DNA of 64,000 nucleotides, taken from the NCBI GenBank assembly GCA_024138015.1, contig JAMXBB010000010.1, forward strand, positions 12,604,768 through 12,668,767, given 5' to 3'. Below are positions 46,451-60,254 of this stretch, piece after piece. Within the stretch, counting starts at the first letter, position 1, and each line of letters begins with the position of its first letter. A program made the translations under genes and the position numbers. Source of the DNA: Lumnitzera littorea (lineage: Eukaryota; Streptophyta; Magnoliopsida; Myrtales; Combretaceae). Under the pieces are notes generated by a model. The model saw only the letters and a list, made by a program, of their open reading frames with translations. It was not told the DNA's origin and searched no databases.

Positions 46451-49400
46451 ATGCATGGGGAAAGAGAGAGAGAGAGAGATAAACGGTGTAAGTGTGTGTC
46501 AGTAAGTCTTACACTCCTAGGCTGCAAGCATACCTTGTCCTACCCTTTAGCTCATAAGATACACAAAGGATGCCTTAAATTGCGTGCCTTGGAGCTTTGC
46601 CATACCTCTTTTTTTGCAGATATATTTGGATGTATTTCCAGGCACACTATACTTTGCATATGCTGATACAATATATAATATATCATCACTTAACATGCAA
46701 GGAAAATGTTGTATTGCTTTTAAATTATTTGGCACAATAGAAAAGAAAAGAAAAAGCAATAAGGATAATAATTGGTTGTGTCTTATGAGTAATTGTTGCA
46801 CTTATCAATTTATAATCGCAATCTATTTTTATTAAGCATTTATTGCAGTATTTTTTTTTAATTGTAGCAGTAACTTGTACATTAGATATACTTTTCAAGA
46901 TACCACAGAATGTACTTTACTACTATAATATACCCAAATACTATTAGATTGCCATTACTTACTAAAGGTTTATAAGTTGTCATAATACAATAATAGCAAA
47001 ATTGATTTGAACAATTTAGTAGTGTTCTCAATGCACACAATATTAAGAAATTGCTACAATAGATACTTATTAAAAATAGAACTATCATCATAAAGTATTA
47101 ACTAAATCAATAGGTTATAAACTGCTGTTAATATACAATTCTTATGCTTCTTATGTTTAAATTTCTCATAATGTTAGACCCCATTCAATAAAGGGTATGT
47201 TCACAATTAGGAAAAGAAGATTTGTCAATTAACAAAGAAAACACCATCCCTTTTTCCCGTCCGAACATATTTATACTAGTCACTTTATTGGATCATCCAT
47301 GTTGGTCTTTGTTTACTAATTATTTGTGCTAGGAATCAATTTATGTCCTCTTACACCCGAACAATGCTCTAACATGTGCTTTGGAGAGTATACACCAACG
47401 CGATCCAAATATAAATTAGATCAAAATATCCTATATGGAGGGTTATTTGTTGGGAAAATATAGGGTTTGATGGCTAGAAAACGAGTTTGATGTCGCCGCA
47501 AGTGGTCTGTTTGACCTTTGGTTAGCAAAACATACCTAAACATAGCCAAAGGTTCGTATCATTCCACAAAGTCACTTTGTAGTGTAATTGGACATTTCTT
47601 TCGAATGTTCCTTGGATCGTCCATTAGTCAATCAGAGTTGGTACACAGAGGCACTTCATTCGGATGATTTAGGATGTCCCCTTTTATAGGAAATAAATCA
47701 TAATTTAAGTCTATATACATGATACAACTAATGATACAAACATCTCTTTATTTTAGGCAATCCTTACTTCATTTGGATGTATGCTTGACTTAACAACATC
47801 AGGGTCATGTTTACATACATCAAAGTGACTATGATATAATTAAGGTCAGTCGACACCTTTATTACATGCTCATTTTATATGCTTTACCATGTTGTTAAAT
47901 ATGCCAAACTCAACAATTTATATAACAAGCATAGGATGATGCTCTCTTACACCCTTCTTTAAGAGTTTCTTAATGTTAATTAGTTGAAGGGAAAAGTATA
48001 AAATTGTTTTAACATATGATTCTTGTGTTGATTTGTCATGGTCTTTTCTTAATTACCCATGTGTGTAACTTGCACACAAGTGGAACTTAGTAACTCAATC
48101 TTTTATATCAAATTAATATCCAATTTCTTGTACAATTTTAGTAAAGTAATACTTTTTACCTAATTCACATAACAAAATCTCGCTCTATGCTCTCTCTTTC
48201 TTTGGTGTAGCAAAGATTAATGGTTAAGATTTTTATTTTTATCTTTTAAAATTTATTATCACTTTTTTAGTAGCAAGGCACACCTCATTAGGTTAGAGTT
48301 TCAAATGAATGGAGTTTTAGATAGCTAAAGATCCACAATGTCCATTATTTTTCCATCACTTAAATCTCCAAAGCTTAGCTGGTCACTTTGATGCTAAATG
48401 GATTCAATTAGGATACTTAGAGTTGATCTACTCTCTTGACCCTTCCCACTAAGATCAAATTAGGTTTTAATGATGATTCAATTCTGATTCAGCAAATTTA
48501 GTCTAATTTATTCAAGTTGTTCTATCTTGTAGTATAGATTTTACCTTTATTTTCTTAACCAATTGCATTAGATCCTAATTTATATGGATTCAATAAGGGA
48601 GATATAGAAAAAAAATAAGACACTAGATCTTTTATCAATCAAATTATACTTAAGTTTGTCAATTACATTATTTTCTTTTTATTATGAAGCATGGGAATAG
48701 ATTTGTCAATTATCACTTTATTAAGTTAAGAGTAACATAAGAGTGTTCACAACCATCCTTCTTTTTCTTTTTCTTTTTTCTCCCTTTTCCCTTTATTTAT
48801 GAAGAAACTTCTATTATGAAATTAAAGAAATACTAGATTGAGAGGGGCATGACTTTACCTCATTAAAATAAAGAACATATCTAAAACATAAGGCAACACT
48901 ATGAGGACACTTAACACATTTTGGCATTGAAACTTTTCTACTTGTGTTGCTCTTGAATTTACTTGATACCTCTTTTGTCTCTTTTAAGTATTTTGTAAAG
49001 TGATGATATAGAGATACAGCCAAGGATTCCCATTATCTTCATACTTAACCTCATCATTCACAATCTTATTATCTGAAGCAATCATAGATAACTTAATAGT
49101 TTCCTTTCTAAAGGACTTATCCTCTGTTGATCCAAAATTTACTACAACAATAGTGGTTGTAATCTAATCTTCCTTAATTTTTTTTCATGATATTAATTGG
49201 ACCAATATTAATTAAGAGAGGTGATAGCTTCACCTTCCTCAATTGCATCACTTTAATTTTTCTTTGAAGGAGGAGAAATAACATGATTAACTTTCACATC
49301 TACTTTCTCAATATCAATTAAATTTGCATTGGCATTAATAGTTTTAACATAAGATAAACTAACATCATCGATAGTATTCTCAATATTTTCAAAATGGGCA

Positions 49401-52400
49401 GCATCACTAGAAGAAGTAAAATCAATATGCTTTGCCTTACAGTTATCATTCTCTAATGCCTCCCATTTTTTCAACAATCCTTAGTTAATCATGTTGCAAG
49501 AATTGAGTTACAAAACTTAATTTGTTTCTACCATGAGAATTTCTTGTTTTCAAGGCTATATAAGAATAATTGTACATTAAGTCTATCAAGGATAATATTC
49601 TTCAATTGACTTGATGTTGAATATATCATATACTAACCGCACCTAAGTTACTTCTTCAAATATTCACTTCTCCCTTTTACAAGTTGTAGAGCATCTACCT
49701 TCTAAAGCAACATAGCAAATAATTTGGTCTTTACTTGCACTTTTTTTTTAATAATTTTTCTTTTAATTTGAATGATATTATCTCTTGGATTTTTAATATT
49801 AGAGAAAAAAGTCAAATGATTGGGTCTTTTGAATATCCGATTCTTTAATTTAACTTACAAAACAAGCTCCAAAAGCTTAGTTTAATGGACTAAAGAGGAA
49901 ATACTAATGTTACATTATTTACCAATAGCAAAAGTTCGAAGAGTTAATTGTTTAGATTTAAGTATTGATATAGTTTTTGAATCAAATGATGAATCTCCTT
50001 TCAAAGAATTTTGTGAAATTATGTGGGCTAAATTCGAAAGGTCTAACTTCTAAGTGAAGTTATTTAGGTGAAATTTGGTAATGGTGTTCAATGTATGGGA
50101 TAATGAGATTACTTTAAGTTAATAATATTGGGGATTATTGAAGAACAAGTAGAATGAGTTTAGCCATTAGGTGTACTATTCTAGGGAGAAAAATTAAGGG
50201 TAGCTTTTAGGAAATTTGAATGAGGATCCAAAGTTTGAATAGTAAAGAAATTTGGAAATTGAATTTTCAATAGAAATTTAGTGGAATAAATAACTGAGTA
50301 AGATAAAAAATTTTGTGGATACAAATTGGATGATATCTATATGTTGTACGATGATGAACGTATGGAAAAGTTGTAGAAGCCTATGTAGCTTAGTGGAACT
50401 AGTTAGAATATAAAAGTGATATTTGAGGGAATAAATTTTGTTGTGGACATAATTGAGAAAATTAGTGATATTAAACCTAAATGGAATAATAAGTTACCTT
50501 TGTTTAAAGACTTAAACATATTTAAGTAAGAGGATTTGAAAGAGTTAAAGTTATCTAAAGATAAGTATATGTAAGAAATTCCTATAAGAAGATTTATTTG
50601 AACCATATGGTTAGGTTATAATGATTTGGTTAGAGTGGGCAGTGAAAGGCATGATAAGGAAAATTTAAAAAATGTGGATTATTAAGAGAAATTTTTCATG
50701 GCAATTGGAAATTTACAAGCAATATTTGGAGATTTTGTGAATAGCAAAGAAGTATACTTTTGAGATGAGTAAATGAATTTGTAAATGGCTAAATAAGGGG
50801 GTTACGATGGAGAGGATGAAATGCCTAAAGAATAACTAAAGAACAAGGATATTTCCTTAATTTTCCATTCTAGCCTTTTTGAAATTAATTTAATCTTTTT
50901 TATTCTATGTAAACCCAACACTAGAAATGAAAATGAACCCTAAAAGCTAGTAATTACTTTTTATTTCTCATAGGTTATCAATTTTTCTAACTTACTATTT
51001 GTCTTCTTCTTTTTTTCTCTTTAGCACAATCTCTCTCTCTCTCTCTCTCTCCCTGTTCTTCCTTGGAGATGTTCCTATTCCTTTACACAATTCAAGGTAA
51101 TCTTTTTCCCTTTCTTTAGTTTTACCTTGTATATTCACATTAGAGGTACTGATTAAGAATTTTGGTGGTTTAAGCATAAAAGTGGTGCATTTTGTTTGGA
51201 AGGTGCATTATAAGATTTGGTTAAGTGTTTTTTCACTCTAAGTATGAATCTTACATGAGTTTCTTAACTAATATTCGTATTTTCAAGGAAATAGTGGAAA
51301 TTTAGTGATATTATAAACATCATAATGTTGTTTAGAGACTTTTGGGTTTGTATAATGGTTAATCACAACATGGTACTTAATCCTTCTTTTGATGTTAATA
51401 TAGATTTAGATATTTGCAAGTTAAGATTTTAAGTATTTTATGGTTAGAGTTATATATATTGGATTTTGATTAAATATTAAGAAAACTATCTTATGAGTTA
51501 TTGATTCAATAAACATATGTATAGATTCATGTAAATAGAGTTGTATGAGGTTGTGATTGATGATTCTTGGTGTTAGTCAAAGATAGATTGAATTAAGGAT
51601 TGAATATGTTATCTTAACAAAAGGGGGCATGCGGTCAATTGTGGCTAAACATGGTTGACCAAGGTTGTTTTTTGAATTAGGTGGCTTAAGTTAAAGGTCA
51701 ACTGACCAACCCTCCATCTTGGGTTGATTGCTTCTCCTCTTTATGTGTTTGGCCAACCTAATTAACCCTTAAGGACCAGGTTACACATTGGAAGGTCATA
51801 GTTGGTTTCTTTTAAGTCTTAGTTGCCTAATCAAGTTGGAAATCAATTCATAGACCTAGGATTTACAAATCTATATCATAATTACGATTTTGTAGATTAG
51901 GATATTTTTAATATTAAGAGTAGGCCTTTCCTTTGGTTATCTTATAGCTTTTGAGCACAATATAGATATGTAATTACCCTACTTGCTATTTGAGATCATA
52001 TGCTAGAAAGATAAATAAATCTAAGAATACAAAAATAAATAAATTGCTTTGTTGAGTGTGCTTACACTTAGGTTGAGAGTATCGAGAGTATTAGGTACTG
52101 GATGTGGTGAACTTAGACCGGTAATTTTATTGTTTTGAGGAAGGTAATGATAAGAGGACATAAAATGGTATATATTTTAAATAGTGTGCGTGCATTCTAG
52201 GTTAGTGAGTTGTTAACCAGTGAGTTACTAAGGTATAGGGTAATCTACTAAGAACAAATTTTAGTTGTGTCTAGTATCATAGGATGCCTTTATGGCAACT
52301 TTGGATTAGTCATACTAATAGCCGATGGAGTGATGACTTTAGGATGAAATGCCTTTTGTTGTGTTTGGGGTGTTGAGAAGTGCTTGCACTAAGTTTTTGG

Positions 52401-52925
52401 GATGTTGGAGAGTATCCACCAAGCTTATATTCATGTTTATGTACTTGTCAAAGTGTCATAAGCTATTCCAAGTCTTAAAATGCTAATGGCTCATACATGA
52501 AGTTAAAAGAGGGGAAATATAGTACTTATTCTTGGAATACTTCTTACTACCTTATTTCATTAGAAATTGGTCTAGAAATTTTTATTCCAAATGGTTTTTC
52601 TATTTTTTTTTATAGAGGAAATGGTTATTACCTTCTGTAGGATGGAAATTTTTATTGCCTGTATATAAAAAATAAAAAGTTCTAGTAATTGGAATTGGAC
52701 AATTATATGCCCAATCAACAAGGGAAGCTATTTAAATTTTGGTTATTTTTCAAGAAGATCAAATATGACATAATAGTATATTTGGTTATATTTTCAATTT
52801 AATATTATAATAAATGAGATGGAGCATACACTCTATTTCCCACAACAAAAAAAATTAGACAGAGTAAACAAAGGAATGTAAATTTCTAGTCTAATCCCAA
52901 TAATAGTTGTGTGATGATTAAGCAT
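46451..52925. other. Gene-poor intergenic DNA
   Basis: I find no frame resembling a protein. A (GA)n run at 46465-46480 and a (CT)n run at 51030-51050 are the only simple repeats of note. The open frames at 48814-49023, 49253-49477 and 50995-51177 are short, isolated and biased in composition. Confidence 0.45.
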
Positions 52926-53165
52926 TATTGGATCCCTTGTGAGATAGGTTCCCGGTGCAGGTGCTAAGGGTATCTTGCAAGTTATTGCCTCGGCATTCTC
53001 ATAAGTTGGTTAGCAATGTCAGAATATCATAATCTCAGCGGAGGGAGCTCAAGGGCTTCAATATTAAAATGAATACTTGTCGACATAATTTGCTGAATCC
53101 TTCCAAATAACCTATACAATTGGTGGCTTGAAGATCCATATTGGGTTCAAATTCAAGAAGAAGAT
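52926..53165. other. GC-richer island of unknown origin
   Basis: From GGATCCCTTGTGAGATAGG to about 53165 the composition is clearly less AT-rich than the surroundings, and the sequence is complex, not repetitive. Both strands carry stops in all frames, so it is not an intact exon. It may be a fragment of a gene or retroelement; I do not recognise it. Confidence 0.3.
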
Positions 53166-54610
53166 GAGGGGAAATAGGAAATATGAAATTAAATTAAAAT
53201 TATAAATTAAGGCTTATCACATAGCTGTTTCTCTATTCTTTATTTGAACCATTTGAAAATTTAATTTTTTATTTGAGCTTAATCCTAAAAATTGATCATA
53301 CTGTATGTATTTTTCCCAATATGTCATATATAATACATATTTAATACATTCATAAATTAATGGCATTTATTAACAAGTTCTACTACATAACGCTTCACTC
53401 CACTCTTATGCTACAATGATGGAATCAACAATTTTGTGGATATTTTCAAATGTAGTGTTAAATTATTTGTTTAATTCCTAATTTTGTTTTACATATCAAA
53501 TGTGATACTAATAGAATCATTAAAATATGGTAGGAAAAAACTTTTTCTTAGATGTTTGAAAGCTAGAGATTTTAAACTGAAAAATTAGAAAGTGAAAAAA
53601 CCAAATGGCGAAAAAAGTATTAGACTAAAAAAAAGGAAAAAAAATCTGAAGAAAAAAGATTTAATAGTAATAGTTTCTTATGTATTTGGATAAATGGCGT
53701 GCAAATTTTAATAATAGCATATGAATTTTAAAAAATTATTAATTTTATTTTCATGTATTAAAATATATTAATATTTACATATTATTAAATTATTCAGGTA
53801 ACGTATTAGTAATAAATTTTCAACAAAATATATCCAATAAGAAAATCCCTAAATTCCATATATAATGTAGAAAGAAACTCGGAAGACGCGTCGATTCATT
53901 TAATTCGTGTTGTGATGGGTCGATTTCCATTTCATTAATTACGCAATGAAATACATTACTTTTATGGACTACACCTTACCTACCAAAAGGCAAAAGTATT
54001 CTTATGAGCAAAACTGAAATCGTTGCAGAGAGAAAATTTAGAGATAGATTTGCTACAGAACCAAAGGATCTACTCAAATTATATGTTGCCAAACAAAAAA
54101 CAAAAATAACATCAAAGGACAAGATGCTCCACGCAGTGATAAATCTACATCACGAAGACCCTAGCGGACCTGTTACGTCTATATAGTTTGTATAGCTAGT
54201 TTCTAGGGTTAGGGATTAGGGTTTGTGCTCAGTTGCCTAATGAAGCCATGATTTAACGACCAATGCTTTTTGGTAGCTAGCTTCAGGTATTACTTGCTCT
54301 ATGGTTTGTGATTTCTTTGATTGAAGACAAGTCATTCTCTATGCATAGTCTTTGTCATACCTTAAAGTTAACCTCTTTTATTCCGTTGGAGAAAGTTCTC
54401 CTTCTTATGTCCGACAAACTATATATATATTATTAAGTATGAAGAAGTGAAAAATTAATCCACACTATGTAATGATATTAAGGAATACACAATAAAAAAT
54501 AAGGAAACTTTTCATATTTTTATATAGATATTTTTTTATACAATTAATATTAAAAAGTGTGAAAATTTTATTTTTAATATTCTAGCTATTCATTAAAGGA
54601 ACCTTTATAA
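53166..54610. other. Intergenic DNA with one short unidentified ORF
   Basis: A 60-codon frame at 54004-54186 (MSKTEIVAERKFRDRFATEP) is followed by a telo-box-like TTAGGGTTT near 54217. I do not recognise the peptide and see no splice partners. The rest is AT-rich and featureless. Confidence 0.35.
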
Positions 54611-54925
54611 TAAATAATAGCATTTGTTTGGGAAATAATCGAATAAAAACTACAATTGAATAAGGGTTTTCTATAATAGGTGTTTTTAAAATCAGTGCTA
54701 CACATCTAAAAAGTAATTTCTATTGTTCTAAACAACGGTAAAGGGACCTCTGTAAATATATCTCTGATGTCGTAAATACTAAACACCGATAAAAAAATAT
54801 TTATGATAAATAATAGCAATTATTGAAGAAACATACAAATAAGAACTAATACAAAGTAAGGATTCTTTTAAGTAGATGATTTTAGAATTAGTGTTAAACA
54901 TCTAGAAAGTAATTTTTTATTTCTA
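54611..54925. repeat. Diverged direct duplication, period about 196 bp
   Basis: TAAATAATAGCA occurs at 54611 and 54807. Each copy is followed by related blocks ending in 'agtgctacacatctaaaaag' (first copy) or 'agtgttaaacatctagaaag' (second copy), then TAATTT. The copies are clearly diverged. An internal CACCGATAAA and AACGGTAAAG suggest transposon subterminal sequence. Confidence 0.55.
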
Positions 54926-57900
54926 ATACTATTTATATAATTTATGGAAGTGCAAGTATTTTAAAAATATAAAAAGCTTTATCTATTTGATGTTTCAACA
55001 AATAACCCGCTTTGTTATTTTTTACTTCACGACAATTTGGGTGGCCGGCAGGGTTATTGATTATTTTTGACAGAACTGAGAAAAGGGTTATTGATTATCG
55101 AGTAGAGCTTTATTGCTGGTGTGTTTGATAATCCATGCATATAAGCGCCTCTTTTTGCATGGTTTTCTAGAATTCTAGTACGAGGAAACAATCCTAGCAA
55201 TTGTCTAGGCCTTATTTTCACCAGTAATAGAGCGATTTAGCTATATGACATAATTGTCGCACAATGAGGGATTTGACTAATTAGAAGTCAGACAGCAGTC
55301 ATTAATTTGACTAAAATAAGAATGTAAATCAGCATTCAGCAGCAATCAACTACTTAAATAACCTTGCGTCTCACCTATTTGTTATCTTTACCCACCTATC
55401 GCTCCAAAAATGGGGAAAATTTGCTAAAATTTATATATGTTAATACTCTGTAAAATTAAAAATTACAAAATGAAGTTAAAAGCGTTTTCTTTTTCTTTTT
55501 TTCAAGTAGGGGTCTAAATGCCCATTTTCATTAACAAGGAATTTAAGGAAATAAAAACATATAAGATGGAATATATTTATAATTAAACCCATTTTGTAAG
55601 TTTGCAAAGTAAAATATTGAAAAAACAATATCTAAGTGTACACGTACATAAATTTGATCAACTGACTTCCTCTAGAGAAGGTCAACTTAAGAGTTGAAGA
55701 GATGGGCATGTGAGCTAAGAGGGTTAGCCTAAGATTGAGGCTAAGCTGTATGATGCATTAAATGTGACACAATTGATATAACTCCCTCACAATGATTCAC
55801 ACAGCTTGATTGTATAAGATGGCCCTAAAGGGATTAAATGCAAGAAGATATGCATTAGGCCTAAGACAATCATTGCTTGATTATGTCAAAAGTCCTTATC
55901 AATCCTAAGCGTCTGAAACTTAGAATAAAATGTTCTAAGTTGCAGGTTATAAAGCGATTAAAGCTTAGAATCTTAATTATAAATATTTCAATCTTTCTTC
56001 TTTTAAAGGTAATGTAAGCTAACATAATTTAGCGCACTATATATCGAAATCATCTCTTGCTCTCTTATCCTTCGTAATTTTTAAAATTAATTTAAATATT
56101 AAAGTAGTATATCTGACCATTGTTAATTATTTTACTGATCCCCTATTTCGTACGTCACTTCATCTTGGCGTTCAAGACTCCTCAAGCTCAAAACCGTTTA
56201 TCTCGTAGGCCCATTGACCATTGCACTCTCTGGACGATATTTCATATCTAAAGGATTTAATTATATTTTCGATCTTAATAAAATTTGAATGATGAAAACA
56301 AATGGAAGGGCCCACATTTTCAATGGCTTATCTATGTGTTCCGAGTTCCCTTTCGTTCTGAACGACTATTCATGGTAGCTGTACTTGTAAAATCGATTCT
56401 TAAGTACCCATTGTTTTGAAGAAAGGAGATACTCGAATCATCGCATTTCCACATCCACGCCGTTAAGTATCATACGGTTTAACATTGTTTACTAAAAGTG
56501 ATCTATCATGTGAAATGACGAGTGTGCACAGGTAAATATAATTTGAATAAATTATAAATATACTCCTTTTATGTTTGTCTCATTTGCGATGTATTTGAAA
56601 TTGAATGTTCAGGCTTCTAAATCTTAATAAAAAATAAAATCATTTGGAGCTTTAACAAAATCTTTTTATCCTTGATGTTTTATTTTCTAAATACTTTTAT
56701 CTTTTTCAACTATTACTTACAATTAAAAGAGGAAATTAAACTTATTACATCCTACCGATATACCGATATTTATATTACTAAATTATAAATATCCTAACAA
56801 TCTAATATAATTTTTAAGATTCTAAGTTTGTTTCTTATTTTATTTAATAACAACATAGTAAAATAATATATAAAAGCACGTTATTCTAAAATTTACAGAG
56901 CAAAAACTCAATTTTAAAGGTATAAAAACTTAGTACATAAGATGAATCATTACAATTTACCGTACTATACAGAGGTAAAGTTTGCCAATTATTCATGACA
57001 TTTGTTGTTTTCCAAAGTACTCAAACATATGGATTCCTATTTGTCCATATTCATCACTCAAGATTCCATGTGTTACATCACCGGAGTAAATATATATATA
57101 TTTTTTTTCAATTACATTACATGTTTATGTAAAATCAACTTGATTTTAACATAAAATCTCCCTAAAACTTTCCTACGCTAGACTAGTTAAAGCATTACTC
57201 GACATCAAATGTTTGACTTGAACTATGTAAAAAGATAAGAATCATTGGAATGAATAATTCTAGGAACTTTTCTAGTACCCATTTCCTTCAACATGTGCTA
57301 GTGCTGCTGGCATTGTTCTTTTGCACCTTTCAACTTTTTCTATATTTGGGCAACAAAAGAAAACTTTACCTATATGAAGAAAAAGCAGCAATTCCCAAGG
57401 TATTCCACATGATGCATATCTTTGTGCAAAAGTCCTTTTTCACAATACAATATGGACTTTGTTTCGCAACCCATACCCTACATTTATTCTTTTTCTTTTC
57501 TCCCTCTGTCTCTACAGTTCCAACATCAATCCCTCTCATGATTAATATGGATAAAAAAATGCAGATATGTAACACCTTAAATCACAATTTTGCCATTCAC
57601 AAGGTAGTATTTACTTGGAGACAGTCCACTTTTCGAAATGGATAAATTTAATTTACCTTTTCTTAGTATTTCTTAATTTATTATTTTAAAATACTGTCAT
57701 GTATAATTACCTGTTATTATTATAGTTGAGAGGATTCAAATTCCTTAATTATAGTCGTAAATAATGTCACATTTTATATTTGAATGGAGTGCAATATAAA
57801 AAATACAAGTTAAAAAAGTTAATTATTAATCATGTACAACCACTACTATGCCTTTTTATAAGCAATATAAATTTAAAATATAACATTGAAGATATGATTC

Positions 57901-58580
57901 ACCAATATAAATTACCATAGCTTAATAACACAAGCAAAGCTCAATGTTCTTATTTCTTCCTTTTTTTTTTTTTAGTTTTGGTTAATGCTTTATCCTTTTA
58001 TCCATATAACTATTTCACATTTTCTAAAATTGAGAAAGTATTTATGGATGACTAATTCATAAATAAACTCTTTGAAACCCGATTCACTTTCTCAACTTCG
58101 TTCTTATACAAACCATTATCTTAACTCAATGCTAATTATATTATCACTTATATCTTTTTTTGTCATCATACATAGCAAGATTATAGAGTGAGGAAAATTT
58201 TATCATTGATGCTTTAAATTAATGGGGGTAATTGTAAGGAAAGATTACATGGATAAACTAAGCATTCTAATTCCAAAAACTTGGTTTGTTATGTAGATCC
58301 CAAGAATTTCATCACCAATGTACTTTCTCCCCCATTCCCACAATAAATTTTCTAAGAGTAATATAACAACATAGTACATCAAAACTACTTAGTTGAGTAT
58401 CTTACTTTTAATACTATTTGATGAAACTTTTTGAAAGAGCAATTGCCTAGATAAAATAATTAAAGTATAAACAAGAGGTTTCTTGTCATAATCTGAGGAG
58501 GCTAGTCGTAGCAGTTACTGTATACCGTACAAAAGACTGTAGATTGATTTTTCTTTCAATCGATAACTTTTCATGCGATA
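54926..58580. other. Intergenic DNA without recognised genes
   Basis: AT-rich sequence. The 131-codon frame at 57250-57645 has a hydrophobic N-terminal half but no recognisable domain, so I do not call it a gene. Confidence 0.4.
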
Positions 58581-58628
58581 TACGAGGCTGAGGCTGAGGC
58601 TACGACTACGGCTACGGCTACGGCTACA
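58581..58628. repeat. Hexamer tandem repeat (GCTACG/GCTGAG), 8 units
   Basis: The units read TACGAG, GCTGAG, GCTGAG, GCTACG, ACTACG, GCTACG, GCTACG and GCTACA. The GC content is far above the surroundings. An inverted partial match, GGCTAGTCGTAGC, lies about 90 bp upstream (near 58500). Confidence 0.9.
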
Positions 58629-58700
58629 ATTAACAACCAAGAGTTATACATATATAAGTAATATCATTTCATAATAATAATAAGTTATTGGAATATAAAA

Positions 58701-58701
58701 C

Positions 58702-58770
<69 letters not shown>
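58701..58770. repeat. (AT)n-(GA)n compound microsatellite
   Basis: An AT run (to 58720) passes straight into 25 GA units (58721-58770). Length is likely to vary between individuals. Confidence 0.95.
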
Positions 58771-58774
<4 letters not shown>

Positions 58775-60202
58775 TGGTAAGAGTTCATATTATAAATTGT
58801 CCACATACAATGTTACATAATAAAGTTCTAAGATTAAATATAGTATCCTAAGTGCACTCATATCACCTCTTTTTTCTACATCAACCTCCTGATGTAAGAC
58901 TGACCTTCGGCATGTAATGACCTAACTCTACAAATAGATCGGCTTGCGAAAGGAAATTATAAAAGTATAAGCTAACTAACTTAGTGAGATAATTCTCTCA
59001 ACCATACAGCAATCAAGTTATATATCAATTAAATTCAATCAAATGAATGCATGATAATCAGTATACCAAACAAATATATGCAAGTGACCAGGTACTATAT
59101 ACAACTCAGATTTAATACCCTTCAAAGTTAAGGTTGGAGATATATCGGTACAGTCAAATCTAAGTATTACACTAGAACTTATATTATAACGAAATTCCGC
59201 ATTTCGTATTCAAAATGTAATAGTATATCCATTCCTAGTTTTAATAAAAATCGAGTTCTATGTATAATTATGAGTAGGTTCATGTAGCCCTCACTCACCC
59301 TTGAATGGAGGCCTCTAGACTCGACACTTAGCTAGGTGGTTGGCGTCTCCAATGTCGAGTGATCCCGCGAGTCAAGATAAGGTCATATCGTACTTGTGCA
59401 TCGTATGAAATCTATATCAACAAATAATCAACTCATATGTAGCCTCTCGCTATCTCCGTATGATGTGATGGCCGAAATTAGTTATGCAGTGCATGATTAT
59501 ATATGATTCAATTTAGTTCTTTCAAGTCGGATAATGTTAAGTCTTATTATTCAGTGATCAATAAAGGCATAGACAATCAATTCTTATCAAATTAACTATG
59601 CAACAATCAATAAGTTATTATATTTTAAAGTAAATTTACTATCAACAAACATTATCATAATCAAGCAAAACTCAACTCCATATAACATTCAATTAACAAT
59701 AACAATTTAAATTCACTAACTACATACATAAACAAGTATGGAATCATTAAGAAAAACTCACTTAGCCATAGTTAACTTAGGAGTCGTAGTAGTCTGATGG
59801 TAGCTCAGGATCAAAATCGAGATCATCTAAGAATAAGAAATATAGAAAATAGTAAGTTTAGGAATTTAAAAACTAAACTAGTATAATAATTCGTATTGTT
59901 TACTTAACTTAGTTATTAATTTGCGTGAAATCATCGATTCGAGTTTTTTATCGAATCGGGTATTATTTCTTCGATTTAGTTTGGATTTTTATGAACTTAT
60001 AATTCATTGTGATCATTTTCGAGTATATTTTCGAGTATATTTTCTTATAGTAAAGTTCGTTTTGAACTTTGTAATTTGCAGTTTGGACTGTAACATAAAA
60101 ATATCACAAAATTTATTATTTTAATTTAAAAAGTTATAAAATATTAATTTAAGCTTTTTCTTAGTATATTTACGATTTAATTATATATATAAATACTTAT
60201 GG

Positions 60203-60207
<5 letters not shown>

Positions 60208-60249
<42 letters not shown>

Positions 60250-60250
60250 N
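60208..60250. other. Poly-T run ending in N: probable assembly or gap-fill artefact
   Basis: Forty-two consecutive T followed by a single N and then TTAATAATAT. The equivalent position in copies A and B has ordinary sequence. Confidence 0.8.
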
Positions 60251-60254
60251 TTAA

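Noticed and set aside
46451..46835. Overlapping short ORFs downstream of AIL1 after a GA run
   Set aside because: Open on both strands with no conserved features; considered as a gene or miRNA precursor, but no known miRNA sequence or good stem was recognised.
57250..57645. 131-codon ORF with a hydrophobic N-terminal half
   Set aside because: No recognisable domain, no splice context, strong Phe/Leu bias from T-rich DNA; length is within chance for this composition.
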